Origin: Alphaproteobacteria bacterium
GTDB taxonomy: Bacteria; Pseudomonadota; Alphaproteobacteria; Caulobacterales; Aquidulcibacteraceae
Length of the DNA: 54,819 bases
Reading direction: 5' to 3'
Assembly: GCA_018971945.1 (NCBI GenBank)
Contig: JAGWZH010000008.1
Coordinates: 1 to 54,819, forward strand
The translations under genes were made by a program, and so were the position numbers. The notes under the pieces are model-generated. The model saw only the letters and a program-made list of their open reading frames with translations, was not told the origin of the DNA and did no database searches. How positions within the stretch are numbered: the stretch's first letter is position 1; the number at the start of each line of letters is the position of its first letter. Of this stretch, positions 27,023 through 37,615 are shown one piece after another.

Positions 27023-27771
27023 AAGGGTTCGCGCTCGTCACCGGCGGCGCCAAACGCCTGGGCCGCGCCTGCGCAGAGGCCCTTGCGGAGGAAGGCTACG
27101 GGATCGCGCTCCATTATCACGCCTCCGCTGCTGAAGCGAAGCTGGTCGCCAGCGCCCTCACAGGCCAAGGCGCGCGCGTGGTTCTGCAGCAGGCGGACCT
27201 CGCCGATCCCGCAGCAGCGGCGGCGCTTCCCAGCGCTTTCCTCGCTGCAGGCGCAACCCCGATCACCGCGCTGGTGAACAGCGCTTCGCTGTTTGAGCAC
27301 GACGTGTTTGATGATCTGACTGCGGCGCAATTCGAGCGGCAGATGCGGGTGAATGCGCTGGCGCCCGTCTTGTTGATGCAATCCTTCGCGAAGGCCCTGC
27401 CCGAAGACCGGCGCGGCGTCATCGTGAACTTCCTCGATTACAAGCTCGCCCAGCCCTATCCAGACCATGTGACCTACACCTTGAGCAAATATGCGCTCTC
27501 AGGGGCCACCGAACTGGGCGCCCGCGCGCTCGCCCCGCGCATCCGCGTGAACGCGGTGGCGCCAGGCTATGTGCTCCCCGCGCCGAACCAGTCCGAAGCC
27601 GATTTCGCCCGCCTGCACGCCCAGACCCCCCTCGGCTATGGGGCGACAGCCAGGGACGTGGCGGGGGCGGTGCGGCTGCTTGTGACCAATGAGGCGCTGA
27701 CCGGACAGACCATCTACGTGGATGCGGGGTTGCGCATGGCCCCGCGGGATCGCGATTTCTCTTTTCTTTAA
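27019..27771 (+). CDS. SDR of pteridine-reductase type (FolM-like)
   Basis: The 250-residue SDR starts at GTG 27019, coupled to folB. The nucleotide motif TGGAKRLGR is the Arg-containing version typical of pteridine reductases (PTR1, FolM) that prefer NADPH. The active site shows D in NFLDYK in place of Ser, as in that branch, with Y and K in VTYTLSKYAL. The C-terminus VDAGLRM fits. It probably reduces dihydropterins or dihydrofolate, in step with FolB next to it. Similar folB-SDR pairs are known in other alphaproteobacteria. Confidence 0.88.
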   Translation: MKGFALVTGGAKRLGRACAEALAEEGYGIALHYHASAAEAKLVASALTGQGARVVLQQADLADPAAAAALPSAFLAAGATPITALVNSASLFEHDVFDDLTAAQFERQMRVNALAPVLLMQSFAKALPEDRRGVIVNFLDYKLAQPYPDHVTYTLSKYALSGATELGARALAPRIRVNAVAPGYVLPAPNQSEADFARLHAQTPLGYGATARDVAGAVRLLVTNEALTGQTIYVDAGLRMAPRDRDFSFL

Positions 27772-28437
27772 GAGACGCGCGCGGTCTCGGGCCGATCAGG
27801 CGCCGGTTCCCCAAGACCAGGCTCGCGCGGCGCGCCAAACGCCTCCTGGGCCACACCAGCCGCACGCGCCGGCGGCCGGACAAGGTTGAGGCGCGGCGCT
27901 CGATCCGGACTTTCGTTGATCGCGCCCTCCGCCTGGTCAGGCCCCTGGCTGGGCGCGCCCCCTGGTCATGCGAGACCCCGGCTCTTCCAGCGCCCTTCTT
28001 TTGAGGGCTCCGGCTCTGCGGAGCCTCGACCTCTCAAGGGCCATCGCGCCTCTGGGGTTCCCTGTCCTCTGGGGTTCCCTGTCCTCTGGGGTTCCCTGTC
28101 CTCTGGGGTTCCCTGTCCTCTGGGGCTCCCTGTCCTCTGGCGCTCCCTGTCCTCGGGGGCTCCCTGTCCTCGGGGGCTCCCTGTCCTCGGGGGCTCTGGG
28201 TCTGCGAGGGCTTTGGCCATGGGCGCTTTGGGTCCGTCGCGCTTTGGCGTGTTTGAGGCCTTGGCGATCGCCTCCTGTCCGGATGCGGCGCTCATGGCCG
28301 CCAACGCGCTTGCCGGCTTGCGCCCCTTATGGCTTGCGCTCATGCTTGCCTGCCTCGGTTGGGCCGCCTCCTCTGGCGCGCCAGCCGGCGGCCGCGTAGA
28401 ACAAAACTTCAAAAGGCGTGTGGGCAGGAGGATCGGC
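27772..28437. other. 666-base gap with hairpin and long tandem array
   Basis: No supported gene lies here. The left part is GC-rich and contains GAGAC-N7-GTCTC just after the SDR stop and a 7-bp stem (GGCTCCG / CGGAGCC) at 28006-28025. The middle is the 17-bp array described separately. The + frame of the next gene happens to stay open through the array, but that extension is not protein-like. The metallopeptidase gene starts at 28438. Confidence 0.6.
28060..28195. repeat. 17-bp tandem repeat, 8 copies
   Basis: The core CCCTGTCCTC recurs exactly every 17 bases at 28060, 28077, 28094, 28111, 28128, 28145, 28162 and 28179. The first units read CCCTGTCCTCTGGGGTT, later ones change TT to CT, and the last three change CTCTGGGG to CTCGGGGG. 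The ordered variants look like stepwise duplication. The array lies about 240 bases upstream of the metallopeptidase start. Confidence 0.95.
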
Positions 28438-29382
28438 ATGGAACTCGACAACCAGCGGCGCAGCAACAATATCGAAGACCGACGCGGTTTGGGCGGTCCT
28501 CGGGGCGGCCGCCGCGGCGGAGGCCGCATGCCTGTGCGCTCGGGGGGCCTGGGCCTTGGCGGACTCATCATTGTCGGTTTGATCTTGCTGTTTTTCCCCC
28601 AGTCGCGAGAGCTTCTGGGCCCGCTCGTCACCGGCGGCGATCTTCCAGGGGCGGCTTCAGGCGAGGCCGCACCCGTCGAAGGCGCGCGGCAAGGCTGCAA
28701 CGAAGCGGACCAAACCTGCGATTTCGTCGCCGCCGTGCTGGGGTCCACCGAAGACGTCTGGGGCCCCCTGTTCCAGCAAGGCGTGCTGCCAAGCTATGCT
28801 GCGCGCCCCGGCGCCTATGCGCCCCCCATCCTGGTGCTCTTCGACGCGGATGCGGTGGAAACCGAAGGCTGCGGGATCGTGCCCAACGGGGCAGGACCCT
28901 TCTATTGCCCAGGCGATCGGAAACTCTTCATCAATCCCTCCTTCTGGGACGTCCTGTCCCGCAGGCTAAGCTCACCCGGCGATTTCGCCCAAGCCTATGT
29001 CATCGCCCACGAAGTGGGACACCATGTGCAAAACCAGATCGGCTCCTCGCGACTGAGAGAAGAAGCCATGATGCGCGGCCAACAGGCCGGCAACCAGGCG
29101 TCAGTGCGGCTGGAACTGCAAGCGGACTGCTTCGCCGGGGTCTGGGCGCATCACGCCAATCGGGGAGGCCAGCTCAGCCAGGGCGACCTTGATGAGGCCC
29201 TCAACGCTGCACACAATATCGGCGACGACACCCTGCAGGAGGCAGGCCAGGGCTATACCAGGCCTGAAACCTACACTCACGGAACATCCGACCAGCGACG
29301 GCGTTGGTTCCAACGCGGCTTCTCCGATGGCGACCCCCGCCAGTGCGACACCTTCGCAGTGCGGGATTATAATCAACTCTGA
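28438..29382 (+). CDS. ypfJ: Neutral zinc metallopeptidase (YpfJ/KPN_02809 family)
   Basis: ATG 28438 follows AGGAGGATC. The 314-residue protein has an N-terminal Arg/Gly-rich segment, one membrane helix at about 38-53 (GLGGLIIVGLILLFF) and a large periplasmic domain of the PF04228 putative neutral zinc metallopeptidase type. The HExxH motif is at 191-195 in VIAHEVGHHVQNQ. Other family marks are GPFYCPGDRKLFIN, ELQADCFAGVWAH (third ligand region) and the RRRWFQRGF close. The substrate is unknown. Confidence 0.93.
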   Translation: MELDNQRRSNNIEDRRGLGGPRGGRRGGGRMPVRSGGLGLGGLIIVGLILLFFPQSRELLGPLVTGGDLPGAASGEAAPVEGARQGCNEADQTCDFVAAVLGSTEDVWGPLFQQGVLPSYAARPGAYAPPILVLFDADAVETEGCGIVPNGAGPFYCPGDRKLFINPSFWDVLSRRLSSPGDFAQAYVIAHEVGHHVQNQIGSSRLREEAMMRGQQAGNQASVRLELQADCFAGVWAHHANRGGQLSQGDLDEALNAAHNIGDDTLQEAGQGYTRPETYTHGTSDQRRRWFQRGFSDGDPRQCDTFAVRDYNQL

Positions 29383-29396
29383 AACGCTTCGCGACC

Positions 29397-29466
29397 CTTA
29401 GGGCTGGAGCCTCAGGGCCGGGGCCTTAGGGTTGGGGCCTTAGGGTTGGGGCCTTAGGGTTGGGGC
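29397..29466. repeat. 14-bp tandem repeat, 5 copies
   Basis: Units are CTTAGGGCTGGAGC, CTCAGGGCCGGGGC and then three identical CTTAGGGTTGGGGC. The array starts 15 bases after the metallopeptidase stop and ends about 135 bases before rnhB. Each of the last units carries GGG and GGGG runs, so G-quadruplex formation on the + strand is possible. Confidence 0.95.
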
Positions 29467-29601
29467 CGAGAGCGTGGCGGCGCGCTCAAAGCAACGCGCC
29501 TGGGCGTCGTCGGCTCTCTCCGGCCGCCTCCAAGCGCTCGGACAACGCCTTGGGGCCGCCGCTTGAGACGACGTCGCAGGAATCGCCTCATCCTCGCCGC
29601 C

Positions 29602-32466
<2,865 letters not shown>

Positions 32467-32481
32467 GTTTACTGTTTAGCC

Positions 32482-33051
32482 ATGACTCAGCGATTCGATA
32501 CCGGGGTGATGGGACTGTTCGCCCGCCTCCGCCAGGCTTACCCCGAAACCGACCCCGCCCTCCGCGAGGCGCAGGCTGAAGCCGCTCTCGCGACGCGACG
32601 CGGCCAAGCCCAATGGCAGGCGCCCCCCACAGCGGCGCGACACGCCAGCCCCCTCCTGAAACCCTTCCTCAAAGATGCTGGCGCCGGCTTGAGCGAACTC
32701 AAACGCCGCTGGCCCGAAATCGTTGGGGACAGCTTGGGTCAGGCCACCGCCCCCGAAAAGCTCGCCGCAGGCGTTCTCACCGTCAGAGCGCCGTCGGCCA
32801 TCGCGCCCTTCATCCAGCACCAGGCCAGCCTGATCCTGAACCGGTGCGCCTTAATGGGCGCCAAGGCCAGCAGGCTCGCCATTACGCACGGCGCGCCGGT
32901 CAAGGCCTCGGCGCGGTCGGACAGGAGACAGGCGCTGCGGCCGCTCAGCCCGGAAGAAGAGGCGGACCTCGCCGCCGCGCTCACGCTGCTGCCGGAAGGT
33001 CGGCTCAAACAGGCGGTGGCCCGGCTTGGACGGGCGATGAGACGCAGCTAG
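32482..33051 (+). CDS. dciA: DUF721 / DciA-like protein
   Basis: The 189-residue protein starts at ATG 32482, only 15 bases from the mutY start on the other strand, and lacks a clear ribosome site. Another ATG, nine codons in, is possible. The DUF721 core is visible: LKRRWPEIVGDSLGQATAPEKL, AAGVLTVRAPSAIAPFIQHQ, and a short SLILNRCALMGA segment. DUF721 proteins include DciA, which loads the replicative helicase DnaB in bacteria lacking DnaC. The gene's place next to mutY and before a DsbA-like lipoprotein matches alphaproteobacterial gene order. Confidence 0.82.
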   Translation: MTQRFDTGVMGLFARLRQAYPETDPALREAQAEAALATRRGQAQWQAPPTAARHASPLLKPFLKDAGAGLSELKRRWPEIVGDSLGQATAPEKLAAGVLTVRAPSAIAPFIQHQASLILNRCALMGAKASRLAITHGAPVKASARSDRRQALRPLSPEEEADLAAALTLLPEGRLKQAVARLGRAMRRS

Positions 33052-33256
33052 GTTTTTTCCAATCTGCAGCGTCGGTCGGGGAAGGCGGAACACGGTCAAG
33101 ATTCATGCTTTGAGCGTCGGGGCCGCCGCCCTCGCCCCCCGGCCCGGCCTCGCCCGCCTTCAACGCGCTTGTGTCGGCCGCCTCTTGGCAAGCCGCAGGC
33201 TTCGGCCTTATTGCAGGCGCTCGCGCTTTTTGTTTGGCCTTGAGCTGGAGCTCCCG

Positions 33257-33910
33257 ATGCCCTTCACCCGCCGTCCCCTCCTCGGGATGATCGCCGCGGC
33301 CGCCGCCGCCTTCACCCTCGGCGCCTGTCAAGGCGGAGGCGGCTATACCCCCACCAACGGCGATATCGCCATCGGCGCCGAAGACGCTCCGGTCACGGTG
33401 GTGGAGTATTTCTCGGTCACCTGTCACGCCTGCGAACAATTTCACGCCAATGTGTTCCCCACCATCAAAGAGCAGTTTATCGACTCAGGCCGGGTGCGCT
33501 GGGTCTATCGGGAGCTCTTAACCCCACCGCGACCGATCGCGCTCGCAGGCTTCCAAATCGCCCGATGCGGTCAAGCGACCCCGGAGCAATATTCGGCCCG
33601 CATTGCGGTGATGTTCGAACTCCAGAACGCCCTGCTCAGCGATGCGCAGGCGGGAGGCGCCGCCGCCGTGCGCGAACGCCTGTCCTCCATCGGCCTGCAA
33701 AGCGGCCTCAGCCAAGCGCAAATCGACGCCTGCATCGCCGACCCTGGCGGCGCGGAGCGCGCGCGCGGCGTGGACGAACAGGCCCAGGCCGATGAAGTGA
33801 CCGGAACGCCGACCTTGATTGTCAACGGACGGGCCCTCCGAGAGGCCGGCCAATATTCGGTGGAAGGCCTGTCCGCGCTTCTGGAAGAAAGCGCAGGCGG
33901 AGCCTCGTAA
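33257..33910 (+). CDS. DsbA-family thiol-disulfide lipoprotein
   Basis: The start ATG 33257 follows GGAG. The 217-residue protein has a lipobox LGAC with Cys24 and thus a membrane anchor. The thioredoxin-fold active site is CHAC (C56 and C59, in YFSVTCHACEQFH), and the cis-Pro loop is in VTGTPTLIVNG. It is expected to handle disulfides in exported proteins. In related genomes the gene between DUF721 and smc is of this kind; here smc does not follow. It lies 205 bases after the DUF721 gene on the same strand. Confidence 0.9.
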   Translation: MPFTRRPLLGMIAAAAAAFTLGACQGGGGYTPTNGDIAIGAEDAPVTVVEYFSVTCHACEQFHANVFPTIKEQFIDSGRVRWVYRELLTPPRPIALAGFQIARCGQATPEQYSARIAVMFELQNALLSDAQAGGAAAVRERLSSIGLQSGLSQAQIDACIADPGGAERARGVDEQAQADEVTGTPTLIVNGRALREAGQYSVEGLSALLEESAGGAS

Positions 33911-33993
33911 CAGCACACGCCTCACCCAGAGCCCAAAGGACGACGCCTCATCGCCGGTTGCAGCAAATCCGTCTCCGGCGACGCGGGGTTTGC

Positions 33994-34021
33994 TTGACAG
34001 AGAAGACGCGGCGCCTATTGT
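33994..34021 (+). promoter_or_regulatory. Predicted sigma70-type promoter of the atp (F0) operon
   Basis: TTGACA at 33994-33999 and TATTGT at 34016-34021 are separated by 16 bases. It lies 24 bases upstream of the atpI ATG, so the leader would be short. This is the best -35/-10 match I noticed in the window. Confidence 0.6.
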
Positions 34022-34044
34022 CCGCGCCGGTCGCGGGGACCATC

Positions 34045-34449
34045 ATGCCTGATCCGGAAACGCCCGAAGATGGCATCGATCCCCGCAATCGTCTGGAAGC
34101 GCTCGATCGCGCCGTTAAGGCCGCGCTCGACAAGCGCGCCGCCGACCAAGCCGCCGCAGACGCCCGGGAGGCCCGGGCCAAGCAGGCGCAGGCAGGCGGC
34201 GCGGCGTGGCGTATGATCAGCAACCTCGTTCTCGCGACGGTTTTGGTCGCCGCTGCGGGGTACGGTTTAGATCGGCTGTTCGGCACGACGCCCCTCGGGC
34301 TTGTGTCGGGCGTGTTTATCGGCTTCGCCGCTGGCGTTTGGATGGCTTACCAGGCTTCAGCGCGCCTCCAAGCGTCACAGGATCCACCCGCGGCAGGCCT
34401 TGCTCCTGTCGCCAAAGAAGAAGAGGGAACCGACGGTGATCTCCGCTGA
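34045..34449 (+). CDS. atpI: AtpI/AtpZ-type ATP synthase assembly protein
   Basis: This is a 134-residue protein from ATG 34045 with GGGGA upstream. The N-terminal half is charged and likely coiled (LDRAVKAALDKRAADQAAADAR in parts). Two membrane helices follow (MISNLVLATVLVAAAGYGLD and LGLVSGVFIGFAAGVWMAYQ, about residues 55-105), with the family Gly-Asp pattern YGLDRLFGTTPLG. AtpI helps c-ring assembly or carries Mg in other bacteria. It overlaps atpB by 14 bases and leads the operon. Confidence 0.87.
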   Translation: MPDPETPEDGIDPRNRLEALDRAVKAALDKRAADQAAADAREARAKQAQAGGAAWRMISNLVLATVLVAAAGYGLDRLFGTTPLGLVSGVFIGFAAGVWMAYQASARLQASQDPPAAGLAPVAKEEEGTDGDLR

Positions 34450-35200
34450 CACCGATCCGATGTACCAGTTCAAGCTCGAGCGGCTCCTGCCGTTCGAACT
34501 GGGCGGCTTTGATCTCTCTTTCACCAATTCTTCTTTGTGGATGGGCGTCGCGGTCGCCCTCGTGGCAGGGCTTTTATGGCTCGGCACGCGGGAGGCGCAG
34601 CTGGTGCCTGGCCGTTTCCAAAGCGTGGTGGAGCTGTTTTACGGTTTCGTCCGCAACATGGTGGAATCGATTATTGGCCACGAAGGCCTGAAATTCTTCC
34701 CCATCGTGTTCACCCTGTTCGCGTTCATCCTCGCCTGCAACATGATCGGGATGTGGCCCTACGCCTTCACGGTGACGAGCCACGTCTCCGTCACCCTGGC
34801 CCTCGGACTTTTGGTGTTCGTCATCGTCTTGACCGTCGGCCTCGCCAAAAAGGGCCCCCTCGGGTTTCTCGCGAAGTTCATTCCGTCAGGAACGCCTGTC
34901 GCCATCGCCCCCTTCGTGTTCGTCCTGGAACTGATCTCGTTCCTGATCCGACCCGGAACGCTCGCGGTGCGGCTGTTCGCCAATATGCTCGCCGGACACT
35001 CGCTGATGAAGGTCTTGGCGAGTTTTGTGCCTCTCGGGCTCGCTGCCGGCGGGGTTGGTTTCCTCGCCGCCCTGGGCTCGATCCTCGGCGTCGCAGCGGT
35101 CACCGCCCTCGAGTTCCTGGTCGCGTTCCTCCAGGCCTATGTCTTCGCCATCCTCACCTGCGTCTATCTCTCCGAAGTCGTCGGAGAAGGACACCACTGA
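34436..35200 (+). CDS. atpB: ATP synthase F0 subunit a
   Basis: The start is GTG 34436, inside the end of atpI, with GAGGG upstream; an ATG at 34460 lacks a ribosome site. The 254-residue protein has about six membrane helices. The essential Arg of the proton half-channels is R179 in LAVRLFANMLAGH, and the late helix with FLQAYVFAILTCVYLSE is standard. Subunit a carries protons to the c-ring. Confidence 0.96.
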   Translation: MISADTDPMYQFKLERLLPFELGGFDLSFTNSSLWMGVAVALVAGLLWLGTREAQLVPGRFQSVVELFYGFVRNMVESIIGHEGLKFFPIVFTLFAFILACNMIGMWPYAFTVTSHVSVTLALGLLVFVIVLTVGLAKKGPLGFLAKFIPSGTPVAIAPFVFVLELISFLIRPGTLAVRLFANMLAGHSLMKVLASFVPLGLAAGGVGFLAALGSILGVAAVTALEFLVAFLQAYVFAILTCVYLSEVVGEGHH

Positions 35201-35270
35201 CCAATCCACCACCGGCGGCGCCACCACGCCGACCGGTCATTCGCAACGAAACTACTGAAGGAGAACACTC

Positions 35271-35525
35271 ATGGCTGCGAACCCCGGCGACGCAATGGCT
35301 CTGGCTGAAATGGGCAAGGCGATCGGCGCAGGCCTGGCCTGCACCGCACTGCTCGGCGCAGCCATCGGCGTGGGCAATGTGTTCGGCTCCTATCTCGAAG
35401 GCGCGATGCGTAACCCGTCCGCCGCCGCGGGCCAAACCGGCAATCTCTTCGTCGGCGCGGCCCTGGCCGAAGCGGCGGGCCTTTTCGGCCTCGTCGTGGC
35501 GCTGTTGCTCCTGTTCGTGTTCTGA
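35271..35525 (+). CDS. atpE: ATP synthase F0 subunit c
   Basis: This is an 84-residue hairpin of two membrane helices. The conserved polar loop is GAMRNPSAA, and the proton-binding carboxylate is E67 in [11 protein letters not shown]. There is no sodium-type ligand pattern (Gln in helix 1), so it is proton-driven. The ribosome site AAGGAG precedes the ATG. It forms the c-ring with subunit a. Confidence 0.97.
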   Translation: MAANPGDAMALAEMGKAIGAGLACTALLGAAIGVGNVFGSYLEGAMRNPSAAAGQTGNLFVGAALAEAAGLFGLVVALLLLFVF

Positions 35526-35637
35526 GATCCCTTCCAAGGGCCGACGTCGCGTCTCGAAAGCGCGGCGCCGGTCCCGAACGGAATGCCGAGAAGCGACGCT
35601 GACACAGCGTTGAGATACGTCTCCAAAGGACCAGACC

Positions 35638-36126
35638 ATGGCGGCCGAATCCTACGGCGCGGAAACGGGCGCATCCCCAGGCCTTCCGCAGTTCGACTTT
35701 AGCTTTTTTCCCAGTCAGTTGTTCTGGCTGACGGTGTTTTTTACGCTCCTCTATCTCCTGCTCGACCGGACGCTCTTGCCGAGGGTCGGCGGGGTCATCG
35801 AAAAGCGGGGGAACGTCATCAAGGCCGATATCGACGCCGCCGCCCAGGCCAACGCCGAGGCGCAACAGGCGCTCGTCGCCTATGACAGCGCCATCGCCCA
35901 GGCCAAAACCCAGGCGCGCGCGGCCATGGACGCCGCCCGCGCGGAAGCAGCCGACGCTCGGGCCGCCCAAAGCGCGGCGGTCGAAGCATCCCTCGCCAAA
36001 AAACTCAACGCCGCCGAAGAACGCCTGGCCCGCCAGCGCGGGCAGGATCTTCAAGCCGCCCGCACCGCAGCAGAGGATGTGGCCCGAGAGATCGTGTCGA
36101 AACTGACCCTGGCCCAGGCCGCCTGA
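35638..36126 (+). CDS. atpF': ATP synthase F0 subunit b'
   Basis: The 162-residue protein has one membrane helix near residues 25-45 (LFWLTVFFTLLYLLL, then LPRVGGVIEKR), followed by a long Ala/Gln/Glu-rich coiled coil to the C-terminus. The FDFSFFPSQLFWL start and the DRTLLPRV segment are typical of the b' form found in alphaproteobacteria and phototrophs. It pairs with b as the peripheral stalk. The spacing to atpF is 13 bases. Confidence 0.93.
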   Translation: MAAESYGAETGASPGLPQFDFSFFPSQLFWLTVFFTLLYLLLDRTLLPRVGGVIEKRGNVIKADIDAAAQANAEAQQALVAYDSAIAQAKTQARAAMDAARAEAADARAAQSAAVEASLAKKLNAAEERLARQRGQDLQAARTAAEDVAREIVSKLTLAQAA

Positions 36127-36139
36127 AGGAGCGAAGGCC

Positions 36140-36634
36140 ATGGATTATTTTTTTGCCGAACCGAAAAATTGGATCCTCATCGGGCTGGCATTGTTTTTTG
36201 CCGTCGTCTTCTACGCGGGCGCACACACCATCATCTTCAAAAGCCTCGATGATCGGGCCGCGGCTATCCGCGACGAACTCGGTCGGGCTGCAGCCCTGCG
36301 TCACGAGGCCGAGGAGCTCCTCAGGCAATACGCCGCGCGGAAAAACGCCGCGGAAGCAGATGCCGCCCGCATCGTGGCGCAGGCCCAGGCCGACGCCGAC
36401 AGCATCCGCCGCGAGGCGGAGCGCGAACTGGCGGCTGACCTGCAACGCCGCGAGCGCCAGATGGAGGAGCGCATCGCCAGAGCCGAGCGGCTGGCCGCTG
36501 ACGAAGTGCGCAGCGTCGCCGCCGACGCCGCCATCGCTGCAGCGGAGAAGCTGTTGCGCGGCGCCGACGCCGCCGAGGCCCATCGCCGGCTCGTCCGTCA
36601 AGGCGCCGCCGAAATCGCCGAGCGTTTCACATAA
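36140..36634 (+). CDS. atpF: ATP synthase F0 subunit b
   Basis: The 164-residue protein has an N-terminal membrane helix (WILIGLALFFAVVFYAGA), then LDDRAAAIRDEL and a long charged coiled coil ending in the delta-binding region (AAAEKLLRGADAAEAHRRLV). AAGGAG lies upstream. It is the last gene of the F0 operon; the F1 genes are not in this window, as is usual in alphaproteobacteria where F0 and F1 operons are separate. Confidence 0.94.
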   Translation: MDYFFAEPKNWILIGLALFFAVVFYAGAHTIIFKSLDDRAAAIRDELGRAAALRHEAEELLRQYAARKNAAEADAARIVAQAQADADSIRREAERELAADLQRRERQMEERIARAERLAADEVRSVAADAAIAAAEKLLRGADAAEAHRRLVRQGAAEIAERFT

Positions 36635-37615
36635 CCGAACGCCGGAGATGGCGCGCTGCCGCCCCCGCCACGAGACGGGCGCAGGCTGCTACGGGCCATC
36701 CTTCAACACCCTCGCCTCGCCTTTGATGGCTCTGAAGGCGTGGGGCTTGAGTAGCAGCTTCTGTCGCAGGTCGACTGCGCGGCGTCCGTCCCCATGCCGC
36801 TCCATAACCGCATGGCGCGCCGATGTTTGCCTCCCATGGCCTCACCCATCGGGAAAGGGAAACCCGCAGGACGGCCCCCAGACAGGGACGACCCCGTCAA
36901 AACGGCGCACCCAGGCCCTGTTGGTGATGGCTGCGCCACACCGGCCTCAGGTCGGATCCAGGACGTCCAAACGTCGGCGACGCCGCTCAGGCATCACAGA
37001 CGAGCCCCTCTCGCGCGCATCGCCGATTAGGCTCGGCCACAAAGGCTCATGCAAGAACGTGATCGTCTTCTCAAACGCCCAGGCCTCTGCAGCCTCCCCG
37101 AAAAGCCAACGCTCCCGCACGGCCTCGTCCGGCAACCCCCGCGCCCGCGATCTGGGTCTGAAGCCCCAAAACCGCCAACCAGCCCCACAACGGGACCAGC
37201 CGTTGGACCGAAGACGCGCCTATAAAGAGACAGCGTCTCTGAAGACGGCTTCTGCTCGAAAGGCGATCCTCCCGGCCCTTCCCCCGCCATCATGCTTGCC
37301 GGGGACGCTGACCCACGGATAGCCCCATCGCGCATGCCGATCGCGGGCGAAACACAAATCCGCTTCGCTGGCGACGCCTTCGAGAGCGCGGCTGCACGCC
37401 ATGACCGCAAGGCCTGGCAAGACGGCGGCGAGCTCTGAGCGCAATATCTCGACATGATCGAGGCAATCGGCGCGGTCCCCGGTGCGAGGGCCGTCAGAGA
37501 TCAGGGCAAGCCCCGCGATGATCGCAAGCATCATCCTCGATCAAAACGGGGGCGGGGCGGGCCTCGGCTTGCTTCTTCGCTTCCGGCCCCGCCTTCCCTG
37601 TCTCTGCTACGGCGT
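36635..37615. other. 981-base gap with possible decayed gene on the - strand
   Basis: No intact gene was found between atpF and gcvPB. On the - strand three protein-like pieces occur in order but in different frames: 37534 to 37220 (starts MLAIIAGLALISDGPR, 104 codons), then a piece near 37220-37150 (FIGASSVQRLVPLWGWL) and one near 37135-36947 (LPDEAVRERWLFGEAAEAW). This would fit an old gene broken by frameshifts. The ISDGPR motif recalls the start of some glycosyltransferases, but the match is too short to name it. The rest of the gap shows nothing. Confidence 0.3.

Noticed and set aside
28060-28195. CRISPR array
   Set aside because: The repeats are directly adjacent without unique spacers, and no cas genes are present; it is a plain tandem repeat. 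The same holds for the other arrays.
27886-28437. N-terminal extension of the zinc metallopeptidase through the 17-bp array
   Set aside because: The frame is open only by chance. A strong ribosome site precedes ATG 28438, and the extension is repetitive, non-protein-like sequence.
36153-37322. 389-codon + strand frame starting inside atpF
   Set aside because: It begins out of frame within atpF and continues as Pro/Arg-rich sequence; there is no start signal or domain.
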